Positions 24,837 to 32,088 of a stretch of 34,337 nt of DNA are shown piece by piece. Both the position numbers and the translations under genes were made by a program. Numbering within the stretch: position 1 is the stretch's first letter; each line of letters starts with the position of its first letter. The notes beneath the pieces are model-generated. The model worked only from the letters and a program-made list of their open reading frames with translations, was not told the origin of the DNA and made no database searches. This DNA comes from CAZSNH01 sp052388455 (GTDB lineage Bacteria > Pseudomonadota > Alphaproteobacteria > Rhizobiales > Hyphomicrobiaceae). The DNA is taken from NCBI GenBank assembly GCA_052388455.1, contig JBQTIA010000125.1, positions 1 through 34,337 of the forward strand. Direction: 5' to 3'.

Positions 24837-26189
24837 ATGTCACGACGCTACTTCGGCACTGACGGTATCCGTGGTCTCGCCAACAAGCATCCGATGACCT
24901 CGGAGGTGGCGCTGAAAGTCGGCATGGCGGCGGGCACCGTGTTCCAGAGCGGCAGCCATCGCCACCGGGTGGTGATCGGCAAGGACACCCGGCTGTCCGG
25001 CTACATGCTCGAAGCGGCGCTCATGTCGGGCTTCACGTCCGTCGGTATGGACGTGTTCCTGCTCGGCCCGATGCCCACTCCGGCCGTCGCCATGCTGACG
25101 CGCTCACTGCGAGCCGACATCGGAGTGATGATCTCCGCCTCGCACAATCGCTTCGACGACAACGGCATCAAGCTGTTCGATCCCGACGGCTACAAGCTCT
25201 CCGACGACATGGAGCGCGACATCGAGCGGCTGATCGAGAGCGATACCAGCCACCTGCTCGCCGCGGCCGATCGTATCGGACGGGCGACGCGGGTGGAAAG
25301 CGCGCAGGAGCGCTACATCGAGTTCGCCAAGCGTACGCTGCCGAAGAATCTCAAACTCTCCGGCCTGCGCATCGTCATCGATTGCGCCAACGGCGCCGGC
25401 TACAAGGTGGCGCCCGAGGCGCTCTGGGAGCTCGGTGCCGAGGTGATCAAGATCGGCGTCGATCCCAACGGCCGCAACATCAATCACAAGTGCGGTTCGA
25501 CGGCGCCCGAGGCGCTGGTCGACAAGGTGCGCGAGGTGCGCGCCGACATCGGCATCGCGCTCGACGGTGACGCGGACCGGGTGGTGATCGTCGATGAAAA
25601 AGGTCAGATCGTCGACGGCGATCAGCTGATGGCGGTGATCGCCGAGAGCTGGCACAGGCGCAGCAAGCTGGCGGCTGGCGGCATCGTCGCCACAGTGATG
25701 AGCAATCTCGGGCTGGAGCGCTACCTGAAAGGCATCGGCCTGTCTCTGGCGCGCACGCCCGTCGGTGACCGTTACGTCGTCGAGCACATGCGCAAGCACG
25801 GCTACAATATCGGCGGCGAGCAGTCCGGGCATATCGTGCTCTCCGACTTCACGACCACCGGCGACGGGCTCGTGTCCGCGCTGCAGGTGCTGGCCTGCGT
25901 GGTCGCAACTGGCAAGACGGTTTCAGAGGTGTGCTCGCGGTTCGAGCCGCTGCCGCAGGTCTTGCAGAACGTCCGCTACGAGGAGGGCAAGCCGCTGGAG
26001 GACAGCCGCGTGCGCAAAGCCATCGAGGGCGCCAAGGCGCGGCTCGGCGACAAGGGCCGCCTCGTCATCCGCCCGTCCGGCACCGAGCCCGTCATCCGCG
26101 TCATGGCCGAGGGCGACGACGAAAAGCTCGTCTCGACCGTCGTCGGCGACATCGTCGAAGCCGTGCGCGCCGCCGCGCAGGCGGCGTGA
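24837..26189 (+). CDS. glmM: Phosphoglucosamine mutase
   Basis: This encodes 450 residues. GlmM converts glucosamine-6-phosphate to glucosamine-1-phosphate on the way to UDP-GlcNAc for peptidoglycan and lipopolysaccharide. The N-terminus RRYFGTDGIRG is typical. The active-site loop MISASHNRFDDNGIKLF carries the phosphorylated Ser102, the metal loop DGDADR is at 243-248, GGEQSGHI binds the sugar, and RPSGTEPVIRVMAEG binds phosphate. All key residues are present, so the enzyme should be active. The ATG at 24837 follows GGACTGAGCC. In many alphaproteobacteria glmM is close to folP and ftsH; here it is set apart by the parA pair. A short repeat array begins 5 bp after its stop codon. Confidence 0.97.
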   Translation: MSRRYFGTDGIRGLANKHPMTSEVALKVGMAAGTVFQSGSHRHRVVIGKDTRLSGYMLEAALMSGFTSVGMDVFLLGPMPTPAVAMLTRSLRADIGVMISASHNRFDDNGIKLFDPDGYKLSDDMERDIERLIESDTSHLLAAADRIGRATRVESAQERYIEFAKRTLPKNLKLSGLRIVIDCANGAGYKVAPEALWELGAEVIKIGVDPNGRNINHKCGSTAPEALVDKVREVRADIGIALDGDADRVVIVDEKGQIVDGDQLMAVIAESWHRRSKLAAGGIVATVMSNLGLERYLKGIGLSLARTPVGDRYVVEHMRKHGYNIGGEQSGHIVLSDFTTTGDGLVSALQVLACVVATGKTVSEVCSRFEPLPQVLQNVRYEEGKPLEDSRVRKAIEGAKARLGDKGRLVIRPSGTEPVIRVMAEGDDEKLVSTVVGDIVEAVRAAAQAA

Positions 26190-26193
26190 AGGA

Positions 26194-26228
26194 CGGCAGT
26201 CGGCAGATCGGCAGTTGGCAGGTCGGTG
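26194..26228. repeat. Left array of GGCAGTCG-like units
   Basis: It reads GGCAGTC-GGCAGAT-CGGCAGTT-GGCAGGTCGG, about four 7-8 nt units, starting 5 bp after the glmM stop. Its inverted counterpart is at 26635-26689. Confidence 0.75.
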
Positions 26229-26248
26229 ACCGTCGAGTTTGCTGGCGC

Positions 26249-26623
26249 TCAGGCTTTTTCGAGCGAGCGAATGAGCCCGCGCAGCATCTTGCCCACCGTA
26301 TCGCTGTTCGTCAGCAGCGGTTCGATGGTCTTGGCATCTGCGAGGCCGACACCTTCAGCGAGCAGCAGGTGCGTTTCCAGTTCTTTGAGGGAGCCTTGAG
26401 CAACGCGCAAATGTTGAACGTATGCACCTTTGCTTTCGCGACCGTATCCTTCGGTGATGTTCGCTGGAATGGAAGCTGCCGCTCGACGAATTTGAGACGT
26501 CATCCCAAAGAGTTCGTGGCTTGGTAGCTGTGAAGAAAATCTATAAGCGAGGATCGCGAGGCTCATAGCCTCCTTCCAAACCCTCAAGTCACGGTAAGAG
26601 CTGATCTTGTTGTCCTCACGCAC
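26249..26623 (-). CDS. Four-helix-bundle protein (23S rRNA intervening-sequence type)
   Basis: This encodes 124 residues from a GTG at 26621-26623 with a GGAGG site about 8 nt upstream. It matches the four-helix-bundle family TIGR02436: SYRDLRVWKEAMSLAILAYR, then PSHELFGMTSQIRRAAASIP, ANITEGYGRESKGAYVQHLR, AQGSLKELETHLLLAEGVG. Members occur inside intervening sequences of 23S rRNA genes in spirochaetes and other bacteria, as free-standing genes, and as the Avd accessory protein of diversity-generating retroelements. Biochemical function is unclear; the fold is a basic-faced bundle that can bind nucleic acid. No reverse transcriptase or rRNA is nearby. It lies between two inverted arrays of GGCAGTCG-like repeats, directly downstream of glmM on the opposite strand. 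Confidence 0.9.
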   Translation of the reverse strand: MREDNKISSYRDLRVWKEAMSLAILAYRFSSQLPSHELFGMTSQIRRAAASIPANITEGYGRESKGAYVQHLRVAQGSLKELETHLLLAEGVGLADAKTIEPLLTNSDTVGKMLRGLIRSLEKA

Positions 26624-26634
26624 GGCGTCCCCTC

Positions 26635-26689
26635 CGACTGCCTAACTGCCTACCTGCCGACTGCCGCCCCGCCGACTGCCGGCCTGCGG
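26635..26689. repeat. Right array of CCGACTGCC-like units
   Basis: The plus strand reads CCGACTGCC, TAACTGCC, TACCTGCC, GACTGCC, GCCCCG, CCGACTGCC and GGCCTGCGG. In reverse complement it gives the same GGCAGTCGGCAG start as the left array. The outer units lie beyond what is matched on the left. Confidence 0.75.
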
Positions 26690-26860
26690 CTCGGCCGATC
26701 TCGTTTTTTAACAATTCGTTAACGGACGATCGCTTCGAAATGCGACGCCGATTAAGCGCTCTTTAAATCTTCTCATGCACAGTCTCGATCTGAAGCGTGC
26801 TGCGTCATCGCATATCTCGTTCCGGCTGAAGCGGCCGATCAGATCACGAAAGGGACTGTC

Positions 26861-27676
26861 ATGACTACCTCACGCGCAACCATCCTTTTGGGCGCGGCCA
26901 TCGGTCTGGCTGGATTGGCCGCTCCGTCGGCCGGCGCCATCGCTGCCGACCTGAACTACGGCGGCAGCGTCAAGGACACCTACGCTCCCCCGCCACCTCC
27001 GGGCCGCACCTGGTACATCAAGGGCTTCCTGGGCATGCACAATTACGACTCGGATGATCTCGACAGCGAGATCATCGCCGGGAACTTCACGCTGCATCAT
27101 CAGGACTACAAGAGCGCTCCGTTCTTCGGTCTCGGTCTGGGCGTGATGTGCAATCGCTGGCTGCGCCTCGAAGGAACGGCCGAATATCGCGGCAGCTCGG
27201 TGTTCTTCGCTCAGGACTCCTACACCGGCAACGGCTTCCCGCCCGGTACCAACGAGTACACCGCCGACATCGAGAGCTGGGTCGGTCTCGCCAACGCCTA
27301 CATCGACGTCTTCACCTGGCGCGGCATCACGCCGTACGTCGGCGCCGGCATCGGCATCGCGTCGATCTCGGTCGACGGCCTGAAGGACGTCAACGTGCCG
27401 AACAACTCGGTGTTCTACGGCGCCGACAACACCGAGACGAACTTCGCCTGGGCCCTGCATGCCGGTCTGGCCTACGACGTCACCTCCACCGTCACGCTGG
27501 ACATCGGCTATCGCTACCTCAATCTCGGCGATGCCAAGAGCGGCAAGGTGCGCGCCTACGACGGCTCGAGCGAGTACGCGAGCGTCGATCTTGACGACGT
27601 CGACTCCCACGACCTGATGCTCGGCATGCGCTGGAAGCTCGACCACCCGGCGCCCGTCTATCAGGCGATGAAGTGA
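26861..27676 (+). CDS. Outer-membrane beta-barrel protein
   Basis: This encodes 271 residues. A signal peptide covers residues 1-29 (MTTSRATILLGAAIGLAGLA then APSAGAIAA). The body shows barrel strands: WYIKGFLGMHNYDSDDL, FFGLGLGVMCNRWLRLEGTA, IESWVGLANAYIDVFTWRGI, TPYVGAGIGIASISV, FAWALHAGLAYDVTSTVTLD and a final HDLMLGMRWKL, followed by a short tail HPAPVYQAMK. This is the Omp25/OmpW-like superfamily; the tail after the last strand is unusual because barrels generally end at an aromatic residue. An AAGGGA site precedes the ATG. The region upstream (26700-26860) is AT-richer than its surroundings (TTTTTTAACAATTCGTTAAC), where a promoter is likely. The gene downstream encodes another barrel. 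Confidence 0.85.
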   Translation: MTTSRATILLGAAIGLAGLAAPSAGAIAADLNYGGSVKDTYAPPPPPGRTWYIKGFLGMHNYDSDDLDSEIIAGNFTLHHQDYKSAPFFGLGLGVMCNRWLRLEGTAEYRGSSVFFAQDSYTGNGFPPGTNEYTADIESWVGLANAYIDVFTWRGITPYVGAGIGIASISVDGLKDVNVPNNSVFYGADNTETNFAWALHAGLAYDVTSTVTLDIGYRYLNLGDAKSGKVRAYDGSSEYASVDLDDVDSHDLMLGMRWKLDHPAPVYQAMK

Positions 27677-27739
27677 TCACTTCAAGGGGCTTGGGGACGG
27701 GCGCTTGCCATAGGCGCCGCCTCGGTCCTCTCAGACCCG

Positions 27740-27767
27740 GACGATCGGGGGATCGCCCCCGATCGTC
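27740..27767. other. 12-bp perfect hairpin after the barrel gene
   Basis: GACGATCGGGGG (27740-27751), an ATCG loop and CCCCCGATCGTC (27756-27767) form a perfect stem. No T-run follows, so it may act as an mRNA 3' stabiliser or a rho-assisted stop rather than an intrinsic terminator. Confidence 0.7.
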
Positions 27768-27808
27768 TCGACCCTCAGCCGCATTGAAGTGCCGGCTACC
27801 GGATCGCC

Positions 27809-27910
27809 CGATCCACGCGTCCCCCGATCCGCGCGTCCCCCGATCCGCGCGTCCCGTTGCGTCGCCCCCAGTCGCGTTGCCCACTGTCGCGTCACCCAGT
27901 GTCCCCAAAT
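27809..27910. repeat. 16-bp tandem repeats with degenerate extension
   Basis: Three 16-bp units, CGATCC(A/G)CGCGTCCC plus one base (27809-27824, 27825-27840, 27841-27856), are followed by shorter related pieces (GCGTCGCCCC, AGTCGCGTTGCCC, TGTCGCGTCACCC, AGTGTCCCC). Each ends in a C-run, giving a 13-16 nt rhythm. Confidence 0.75.
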
Positions 27911-27981
27911 TCAGTTCCCCAATTTCGAAATGGCGTTCGGGGTTTCGCGTTCCCCTCGCCCCTGACCAGGGATCGACGCAG

Positions 27982-28926
27982 ATGAAAAGCAAGTTCCTCA
28001 CGCTGCCGCTGTGCCTCGCCGCGCTCGGACTGACGAGCGGCCCTGGCGTCGCCGGCGGCGACTGGACCGACGACGGCATCACCAATTACAATCGCAGCGT
28101 CCCGGTTCCCGCACCGATCCCCGTGCCGGTGAACGCGGCGCAGTGGTATCTGCGCGGCGATCTCGCCTACGCGGCCGCCAGCACCGGCTCGGTCGATGCG
28201 CTGGGCTATCCCGTCGATACCTTTGATTATGGCAGCGGTGACGGAACCCACAGCTACGGCTTCGGCATCGGCTACTATCTCTCACGCAGCTTCCGCCTGG
28301 AAGTCGCCGGCGACTGGTCGAGCGAACGCACCACCTCGCGTCACTCTGAAGGTGTGACGCAATCGGTCGACGTCGTCGGCCCCGACCATCCGACCGTGGT
28401 GGGCACGACGTCCGTCGATACCCTGCACTACTCCGGCGAGTACGATCACAAGTCGACGCTGCATTCATCGGCCCTGCTGATCAATCTCTATTACGATCTG
28501 GAGACGGGCTCGCGATTCAAGCCGTACATCGGTGGCGGTCTCGGTCTCAGCGTGCATCGTCTGCGCGTGACCGGCGACAGCACGCTGAATTGCCAGAGCC
28601 TCGATCGCGACTACACGCCCGATCCCGGCGTCCTCAATCCACCACAGGATCAGGTGGGCATGAATTGCGGAAACAATCCCGCGTCAGGTCCGATCGGCTC
28701 CAGCGACGGCAATACGAACACCATCTACGGTCTTGCAGCCACCGCCATGGCGGGCGTCGCCATCGAGATCAGCCCGGGCATCAACTGGGATACGGGCTAT
28801 CGCTTCATCTATCGGGGCGGCACGCCGTCGATCAACTTCCACACGCCGACCAGCGAAGCGACCATCGACATCGGCGAGCGGACGGACCACGAGATTCGCA
28901 CCGGCATCCGCTTCGACATCTTCTGA
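27982..28926 (+). CDS. Outer-membrane beta-barrel protein
   Basis: This encodes 314 residues from the ATG at 27982, which begins a proper signal peptide (MKSKFLTLPLCLAALGLTSG then PGVAG); an AGGGA site lies 10 nt upstream. An ORF start at 27673 would add over 100 residues translated from the repeat tract and is rejected. Strands include AQWYLRGDLAYAAASTGSVD, SYGFGIGYYLSRSFRLEVAG, SALLINLYYDLETGSRFKPY, IGGGLGLSVHRLRV and INWDTGYRFIYRGGTP, ending EIRTGIRFDIF with the expected C-terminal Phe. A large loop (about residues 200-240) has two Cys residues (LNCQSLDRDY and GMNCGNNP) that could form a disulfide. The type is Omp25/OmpA-like with a long extracellular loop. A terminator follows. Confidence 0.85.
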   Translation: MKSKFLTLPLCLAALGLTSGPGVAGGDWTDDGITNYNRSVPVPAPIPVPVNAAQWYLRGDLAYAAASTGSVDALGYPVDTFDYGSGDGTHSYGFGIGYYLSRSFRLEVAGDWSSERTTSRHSEGVTQSVDVVGPDHPTVVGTTSVDTLHYSGEYDHKSTLHSSALLINLYYDLETGSRFKPYIGGGLGLSVHRLRVTGDSTLNCQSLDRDYTPDPGVLNPPQDQVGMNCGNNPASGPIGSSDGNTNTIYGLAATAMAGVAIEISPGINWDTGYRFIYRGGTPSINFHTPTSEATIDIGERTDHEIRTGIRFDIF

Positions 28927-28956
28927 TTGTCAAAATAACAGGCAGGCGTTGCGCGG

Positions 28957-28991
28957 AAGGCGGGCTGAAAGGCCCGCCTTTCGGCTGTTTT
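28957..28991 (+). terminator. Rho-independent terminator
   Basis: AAGGCGGGC (28957-28965) pairs with GCCCGCCTT (28972-28980) around a 6-nt loop, with a TTTT at 28988-28991 shortly after. It ends the second barrel gene. Confidence 0.8.
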
Positions 28992-29106
28992 GTGGGTCGT
29001 CGCGGTCTCGACCTTCGTCGGCATTGACGCAAGGCTGCGCGCGGACGTACACCCGCGGCGGGACACCTCTCCCCAACGAGAGGCAGCTATCTGTGAGGGT
29101 AGAGCC

Positions 29107-30264
29107 ATGACGACGATGACCAAGCCGGCGAAGCGCCCGGCCAATGCGTGCTTCTCTTCCGGCCCCTGCGCCAAGCGCCCCGGCTGGACTCCTCGATCCC
29201 TCGACAAAGCGTTCCTCGGCCGCTCGCATCGGGCGAAGGAGGGCAAGGCTCGCCTGAAGCTCGCCATCGAGAAGACGAAGAGTCTGCTCGGGCTGCCGTC
29301 GGGCTATCACGTCGGGATCGTACCGGGCTCCGACACGGGCGCCTTCGAGATGGCCATGTGGTCGCTGCTCGGCGCGCGCGGCCTCGACATCCTCGCCTGG
29401 GAAAGTTTTGGCAGCGTCTGGGTGACGGACGCGGTGAAGCAGCTCCGTCTGAAGGACTGCCGCACCATGCAGGCGAACTTCGGCGCATTGCCCGACCTCG
29501 GCAAGGTCGATTTCACGCGCGATGTTGCCTTCACAGCCAACGGCACGACTTCGGGCGTGCGCATTCCGAACTACGACTGGATTCCGGCGAGCCGCGAGGG
29601 GCTGACCCTTGTCGATGCCACGTCGGCGGTGTTCGCGCAGCCGGTTGACTGGGCGAAAGTCGATTGCCTCACCTACTCCTGGCAGAAGGTGCTCGGGGGC
29701 GAGGCTGCGCACGGGATGCTGATCCTTTCGCCGCGCGCGGTCGCTAGGCTCGAAAGCTACACGCCGCCCTGGCCGCTGCCCAAGCTCTTCCGCATGACCA
29801 AGGGCGGCAAGCTCGACGCCGGCATTTTCGAGGGCGAAACCATCAACACGCCATCGATGCTGTGCGTGGAAGATTACCTCGATGCGCTCGCCTGGGCCGA
29901 GAGCCTCGGCGGGCTGAGCGCTCTGCATGCGCGCGCCGATGCCAATGCCAAGGTGCTCTGGGACTGGATCGATCGAACGCCGTGGGTGGCCAATCTGGCC
30001 ATCGACCGGGCGACGTGGTCGAACACCTCGGTCTGCCTGAAGATCGTCGATCCTAAGGTGACGGCGCTGCCGGCCGACGCGCAGGCGAAGATCGCCAAGG
30101 ACCTGGCCGCGCGTCTCGAAAAGGAAGGTGTCGCCTTCGACATCGGCGCCTATCGCGACGCTCCGCCGGGCCTGCGCATCTGGTGCGGCGCGACCGTCGA
30201 GGCGAGCGACCTCGAAATACTGACATCGTGGCTCGACTGGGGTTTTTGTGAAGTGCAGGGGTGA
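29107..30264 (+). CDS. serC: Phosphoserine aminotransferase
   Basis: This encodes 385 residues. It converts 3-phosphohydroxypyruvate and glutamate to phosphoserine, the second step of serine synthesis; the PLP cofactor is bound to Lys194 in TYSWQKVLGGEAAHG. The N-terminus FSSGPCAKRPGWTPRSL, the HVGIVPGSDTGAFEMAMWSL block and TTSGVRIPNYDWIP fit the alphaproteobacterial SerC type (TIGR01365), which differs from the E. coli type. GAGGG precedes the ATG at 29107; the ATG three codons later is an alternative. Its neighbour serA supplies the substrate, so the two form a pathway pair. An inverted repeat array starts in the last codons and fills the gap to serA. Confidence 0.96.
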   Translation: MTTMTKPAKRPANACFSSGPCAKRPGWTPRSLDKAFLGRSHRAKEGKARLKLAIEKTKSLLGLPSGYHVGIVPGSDTGAFEMAMWSLLGARGLDILAWESFGSVWVTDAVKQLRLKDCRTMQANFGALPDLGKVDFTRDVAFTANGTTSGVRIPNYDWIPASREGLTLVDATSAVFAQPVDWAKVDCLTYSWQKVLGGEAAHGMLILSPRAVARLESYTPPWPLPKLFRMTKGGKLDAGIFEGETINTPSMLCVEDYLDALAWAESLGGLSALHARADANAKVLWDWIDRTPWVANLAIDRATWSNTSVCLKIVDPKVTALPADAQAKIAKDLAARLEKEGVAFDIGAYRDAPPGLRIWCGATVEASDLEILTSWLDWGFCEVQG

Positions 30265-30347
30265 GGTGGTCAGTTCGTGAGGTGGTGAGTTCGAATTCTC
30301 GCTGTCTCTCCATCCGACCACCTCACCATCTCACCATCTCACGACCT
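30260..30347. repeat. Inverted GGTGAG arrays between serC and serA
   Basis: The left array (30260-30289) includes GTGAGGTGGTC (30261-30271) and TCGTGAGGTGGTGAG (30275-30289). The right array (30316-30347) carries the reverse complement of the first perfectly (30316-30326) and of the second with one mismatch (30330-30344). About 26 bp separate them. The left array overlaps the serC stop codon. The right end CACCATCTCACGACCT also occurs, identically, at 2448-2463. The transcript between serC and serA could fold into a long hairpin. Confidence 0.75.
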
Positions 30348-30368
30348 TCCAGCATCGCGGAGCAAAAC

Positions 30369-31949
30369 ATGGCCCCCAAAGTCCTCATTTCCGATGATCT
30401 CTCGCCCGCGGCCGTCGCCATCTTCAAGCATCGCGGCGTCGACGCCGACGTGAAGGTGGGGCTTGCCAAGGAAGAGCTGGAGAAAATCATCGGCGGGTAT
30501 GACGGCCTCGCCATCCGCTCCGCGACCAAGGTGACGCCGAAGATCATCGCGGCGGCCGAGCGGCTGAAAGTCGTCGGCCGTGCCGGCATCGGTGTCGACA
30601 ACGTCGACGTCAAGGCGGCGACCGCCAAGGGCATCATCGTGATGAACACGCCCTTCGGCAATTCGGTGACGACGGCCGAGCACGCCATCTCGCTGATGCT
30701 GGCGCTCGCGCGGCAGATTCCCGCCGCCGACCGCTCGACGCAGGCCGGCAAGTGGGAGAAGTCGAAGTTCCTCGGCGTCGAGGTGGCGGCGAAGACGCTC
30801 GGCCTCATCGGCTGCGGCAACATCGGCCGCATCGTCGCCGATCGGGCGCTGGGCCTCAAGATGAAGGTCGTCGCCTTCGATCCCTACCTGTCCGCCGAGC
30901 GGGCGACCGAAATCGGTGTAGAGAAAGTCGAGCTGGACGAACTGCTCGCCCGTGCCGATTTCATCACGCTGCATACGCCGCTCACCGACAAGACGAAGAA
31001 CATCATCGGCCGCGAGGCGCTGGCCAAGGCGAAGCCGGGCGTCAGGATCGTCAACTGCGCGCGCGGCGGCCTCGTCGATGAGGCGGCGCTGGCCGAAGCT
31101 CTGAAGTCGGGTCACGTGGCGGGTGCCGCACTCGACGTATTCGAGACAGAGCCGGCGAAGGAAAGCCCGCTGTTTGGTCTCGACAACGTGGTGTGCACGC
31201 CGCACCTCGGGGCCTCCACCGTCGAGGCGCAGGAGAAGGTCGCCTTGCAGGTCGCCGAGCAGATGTCGGATTACCTGCTGAAGGGCGCCATCACCAACGC
31301 CGTCAATTTCCCGTCCATCGCCGCGGAAGAGGCACCACGCCTGACGCCGTGGGTGAAGCTCGCCGAGCAGCTCGGGCTGTTTGCCGGGCAATTGACCGAT
31401 ACGGGCATCAAGGCCATCCGGCTCGAATACTCGGGCGAAGTCGCCGGTCTCAACACCAAGCCGGTCACCGCCGCGGCGATCGCGGGTGTGCTGCGTCCGG
31501 CGCTGGCCGAGGTCAACATGGTCTCGGCGGGACAGATCGCGAAGGATCGCGGCATCGTCGTCGAGGAGGTCTCGCGCGGCAAGGCGGAGGCGTTCGAAAG
31601 CGTGTTGCGACTCACCGTGAAAACCGATGCCTACGAGCGTTCAGTCGCCGGTACGGTGTTCGCCGGCGGTCGCGGAAGGGTCGTCGAGGTGCGCGACATC
31701 GCCATGGACTTCGATTTCGGTCCGCACATGCTGTTCGTGAGGAACCGCGATATGCCGGGGTTCATCGGCCGGCTCGGCACGCTGTTCGGTGACGCCGGAG
31801 TCAACATCGCGACCTTCAATCTCGGACGCGAGAAACCGGGCGGGGATGCCATCTGCATGGTCGCCGTGGATGCCCCCGTGCCCGACGACGTCCTCGCCAA
31901 GGTGACGGCCCTGCCGCACGTCGTGCGCGCCAAGCGCTTGGCATTTTGA
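30369..31949 (+). CDS. serA: D-3-phosphoglycerate dehydrogenase
   Basis: This encodes 526 residues, the long form with an extra intervening domain and a C-terminal ACT domain. It oxidises 3-phosphoglycerate with NAD as the first step of serine synthesis. The Rossmann motif GCGNIG is at 148-153, and the catalytic Arg232 (NCARGG), Glu261 (DVFETEP) and His279 (CTPHLGAST) are all present. The ACT domain (about residues 455-526, MLFVRNRDMPGFIGRLGTLF) usually gives serine feedback inhibition. The ATG at 30369 follows GGAG; the in-frame start at 30261 would translate the repeat array and is rejected. It lies 104 bp after serC. Confidence 0.96.
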   Translation: MAPKVLISDDLSPAAVAIFKHRGVDADVKVGLAKEELEKIIGGYDGLAIRSATKVTPKIIAAAERLKVVGRAGIGVDNVDVKAATAKGIIVMNTPFGNSVTTAEHAISLMLALARQIPAADRSTQAGKWEKSKFLGVEVAAKTLGLIGCGNIGRIVADRALGLKMKVVAFDPYLSAERATEIGVEKVELDELLARADFITLHTPLTDKTKNIIGREALAKAKPGVRIVNCARGGLVDEAALAEALKSGHVAGAALDVFETEPAKESPLFGLDNVVCTPHLGASTVEAQEKVALQVAEQMSDYLLKGAITNAVNFPSIAAEEAPRLTPWVKLAEQLGLFAGQLTDTGIKAIRLEYSGEVAGLNTKPVTAAAIAGVLRPALAEVNMVSAGQIAKDRGIVVEEVSRGKAEAFESVLRLTVKTDAYERSVAGTVFAGGRGRVVEVRDIAMDFDFGPHMLFVRNRDMPGFIGRLGTLFGDAGVNIATFNLGREKPGGDAICMVAVDAPVPDDVLAKVTALPHVVRAKRLAF

Positions 31950-32088
31950 GACGATTTTCCTGTGCCGAAACGGGTCTTCACGGATGCCGGAAAGTCGCCA
32001 TAATTAGGACGGGATGCGGCCGCAAACGGAACGCCTTCGCCTGCTCCCATCGATCCGTCATGCCATTCCCACGAAGAGGTTAGACCCC

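Larger units (their letters stand above)
26194..26689. mobile_element. Putative mini-element: four-helix-bundle gene between inverted repeat arrays
   Basis: The unit consists of a left array (26194-26228), the gene (26249-26623, minus) and a right array (26635-26689). Written in the same orientation, the two arrays start with the same GGCAGTCGGCAG and continue with closely related GGCAGTT and GGCAG units, so they act as inverted repeats of about 32 bp. The left array is 20 bp beyond the gene's stop, and the right one directly touches the gene's ribosome-binding site, so almost all the DNA in the unit is gene or repeat. This is a compact, transposon-like layout without a transposase. Mobility is inference. 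Confidence 0.5.
27677..27981. other. Intergenic region between two barrel genes, 305 bp
   Basis: This contains a strong hairpin (27740-27767) and a repeat tract (27809-27910), both listed separately. The open frame that runs through it into the next gene is an artefact of repeat composition; the real gene starts at 27982. Confidence 0.55.

Noticed and set aside
26249..26623. Avd protein of a diversity-generating retroelement
   Set aside because: No reverse transcriptase, template repeat or variable repeat is seen nearby; it is a stand-alone family member.
27809..27910. CRISPR array
   Set aside because: The units are contiguous without unique spacers, and no cas genes are present; it is a tandem repeat.
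28990..29106. N-terminal extension of serC from 28990
   Set aside because: It would start inside the terminator region of the barrel gene; the serC family N-terminus and GAGGG site fit 29107.
30284..30320. tRNA 3' end (GTTCGAAT-like stretch followed by a CCA-like ending)
   Set aside because: The T-loop would be one base too long, no acceptor partner or anticodon arm exists, and the flanks are repeat arrays.
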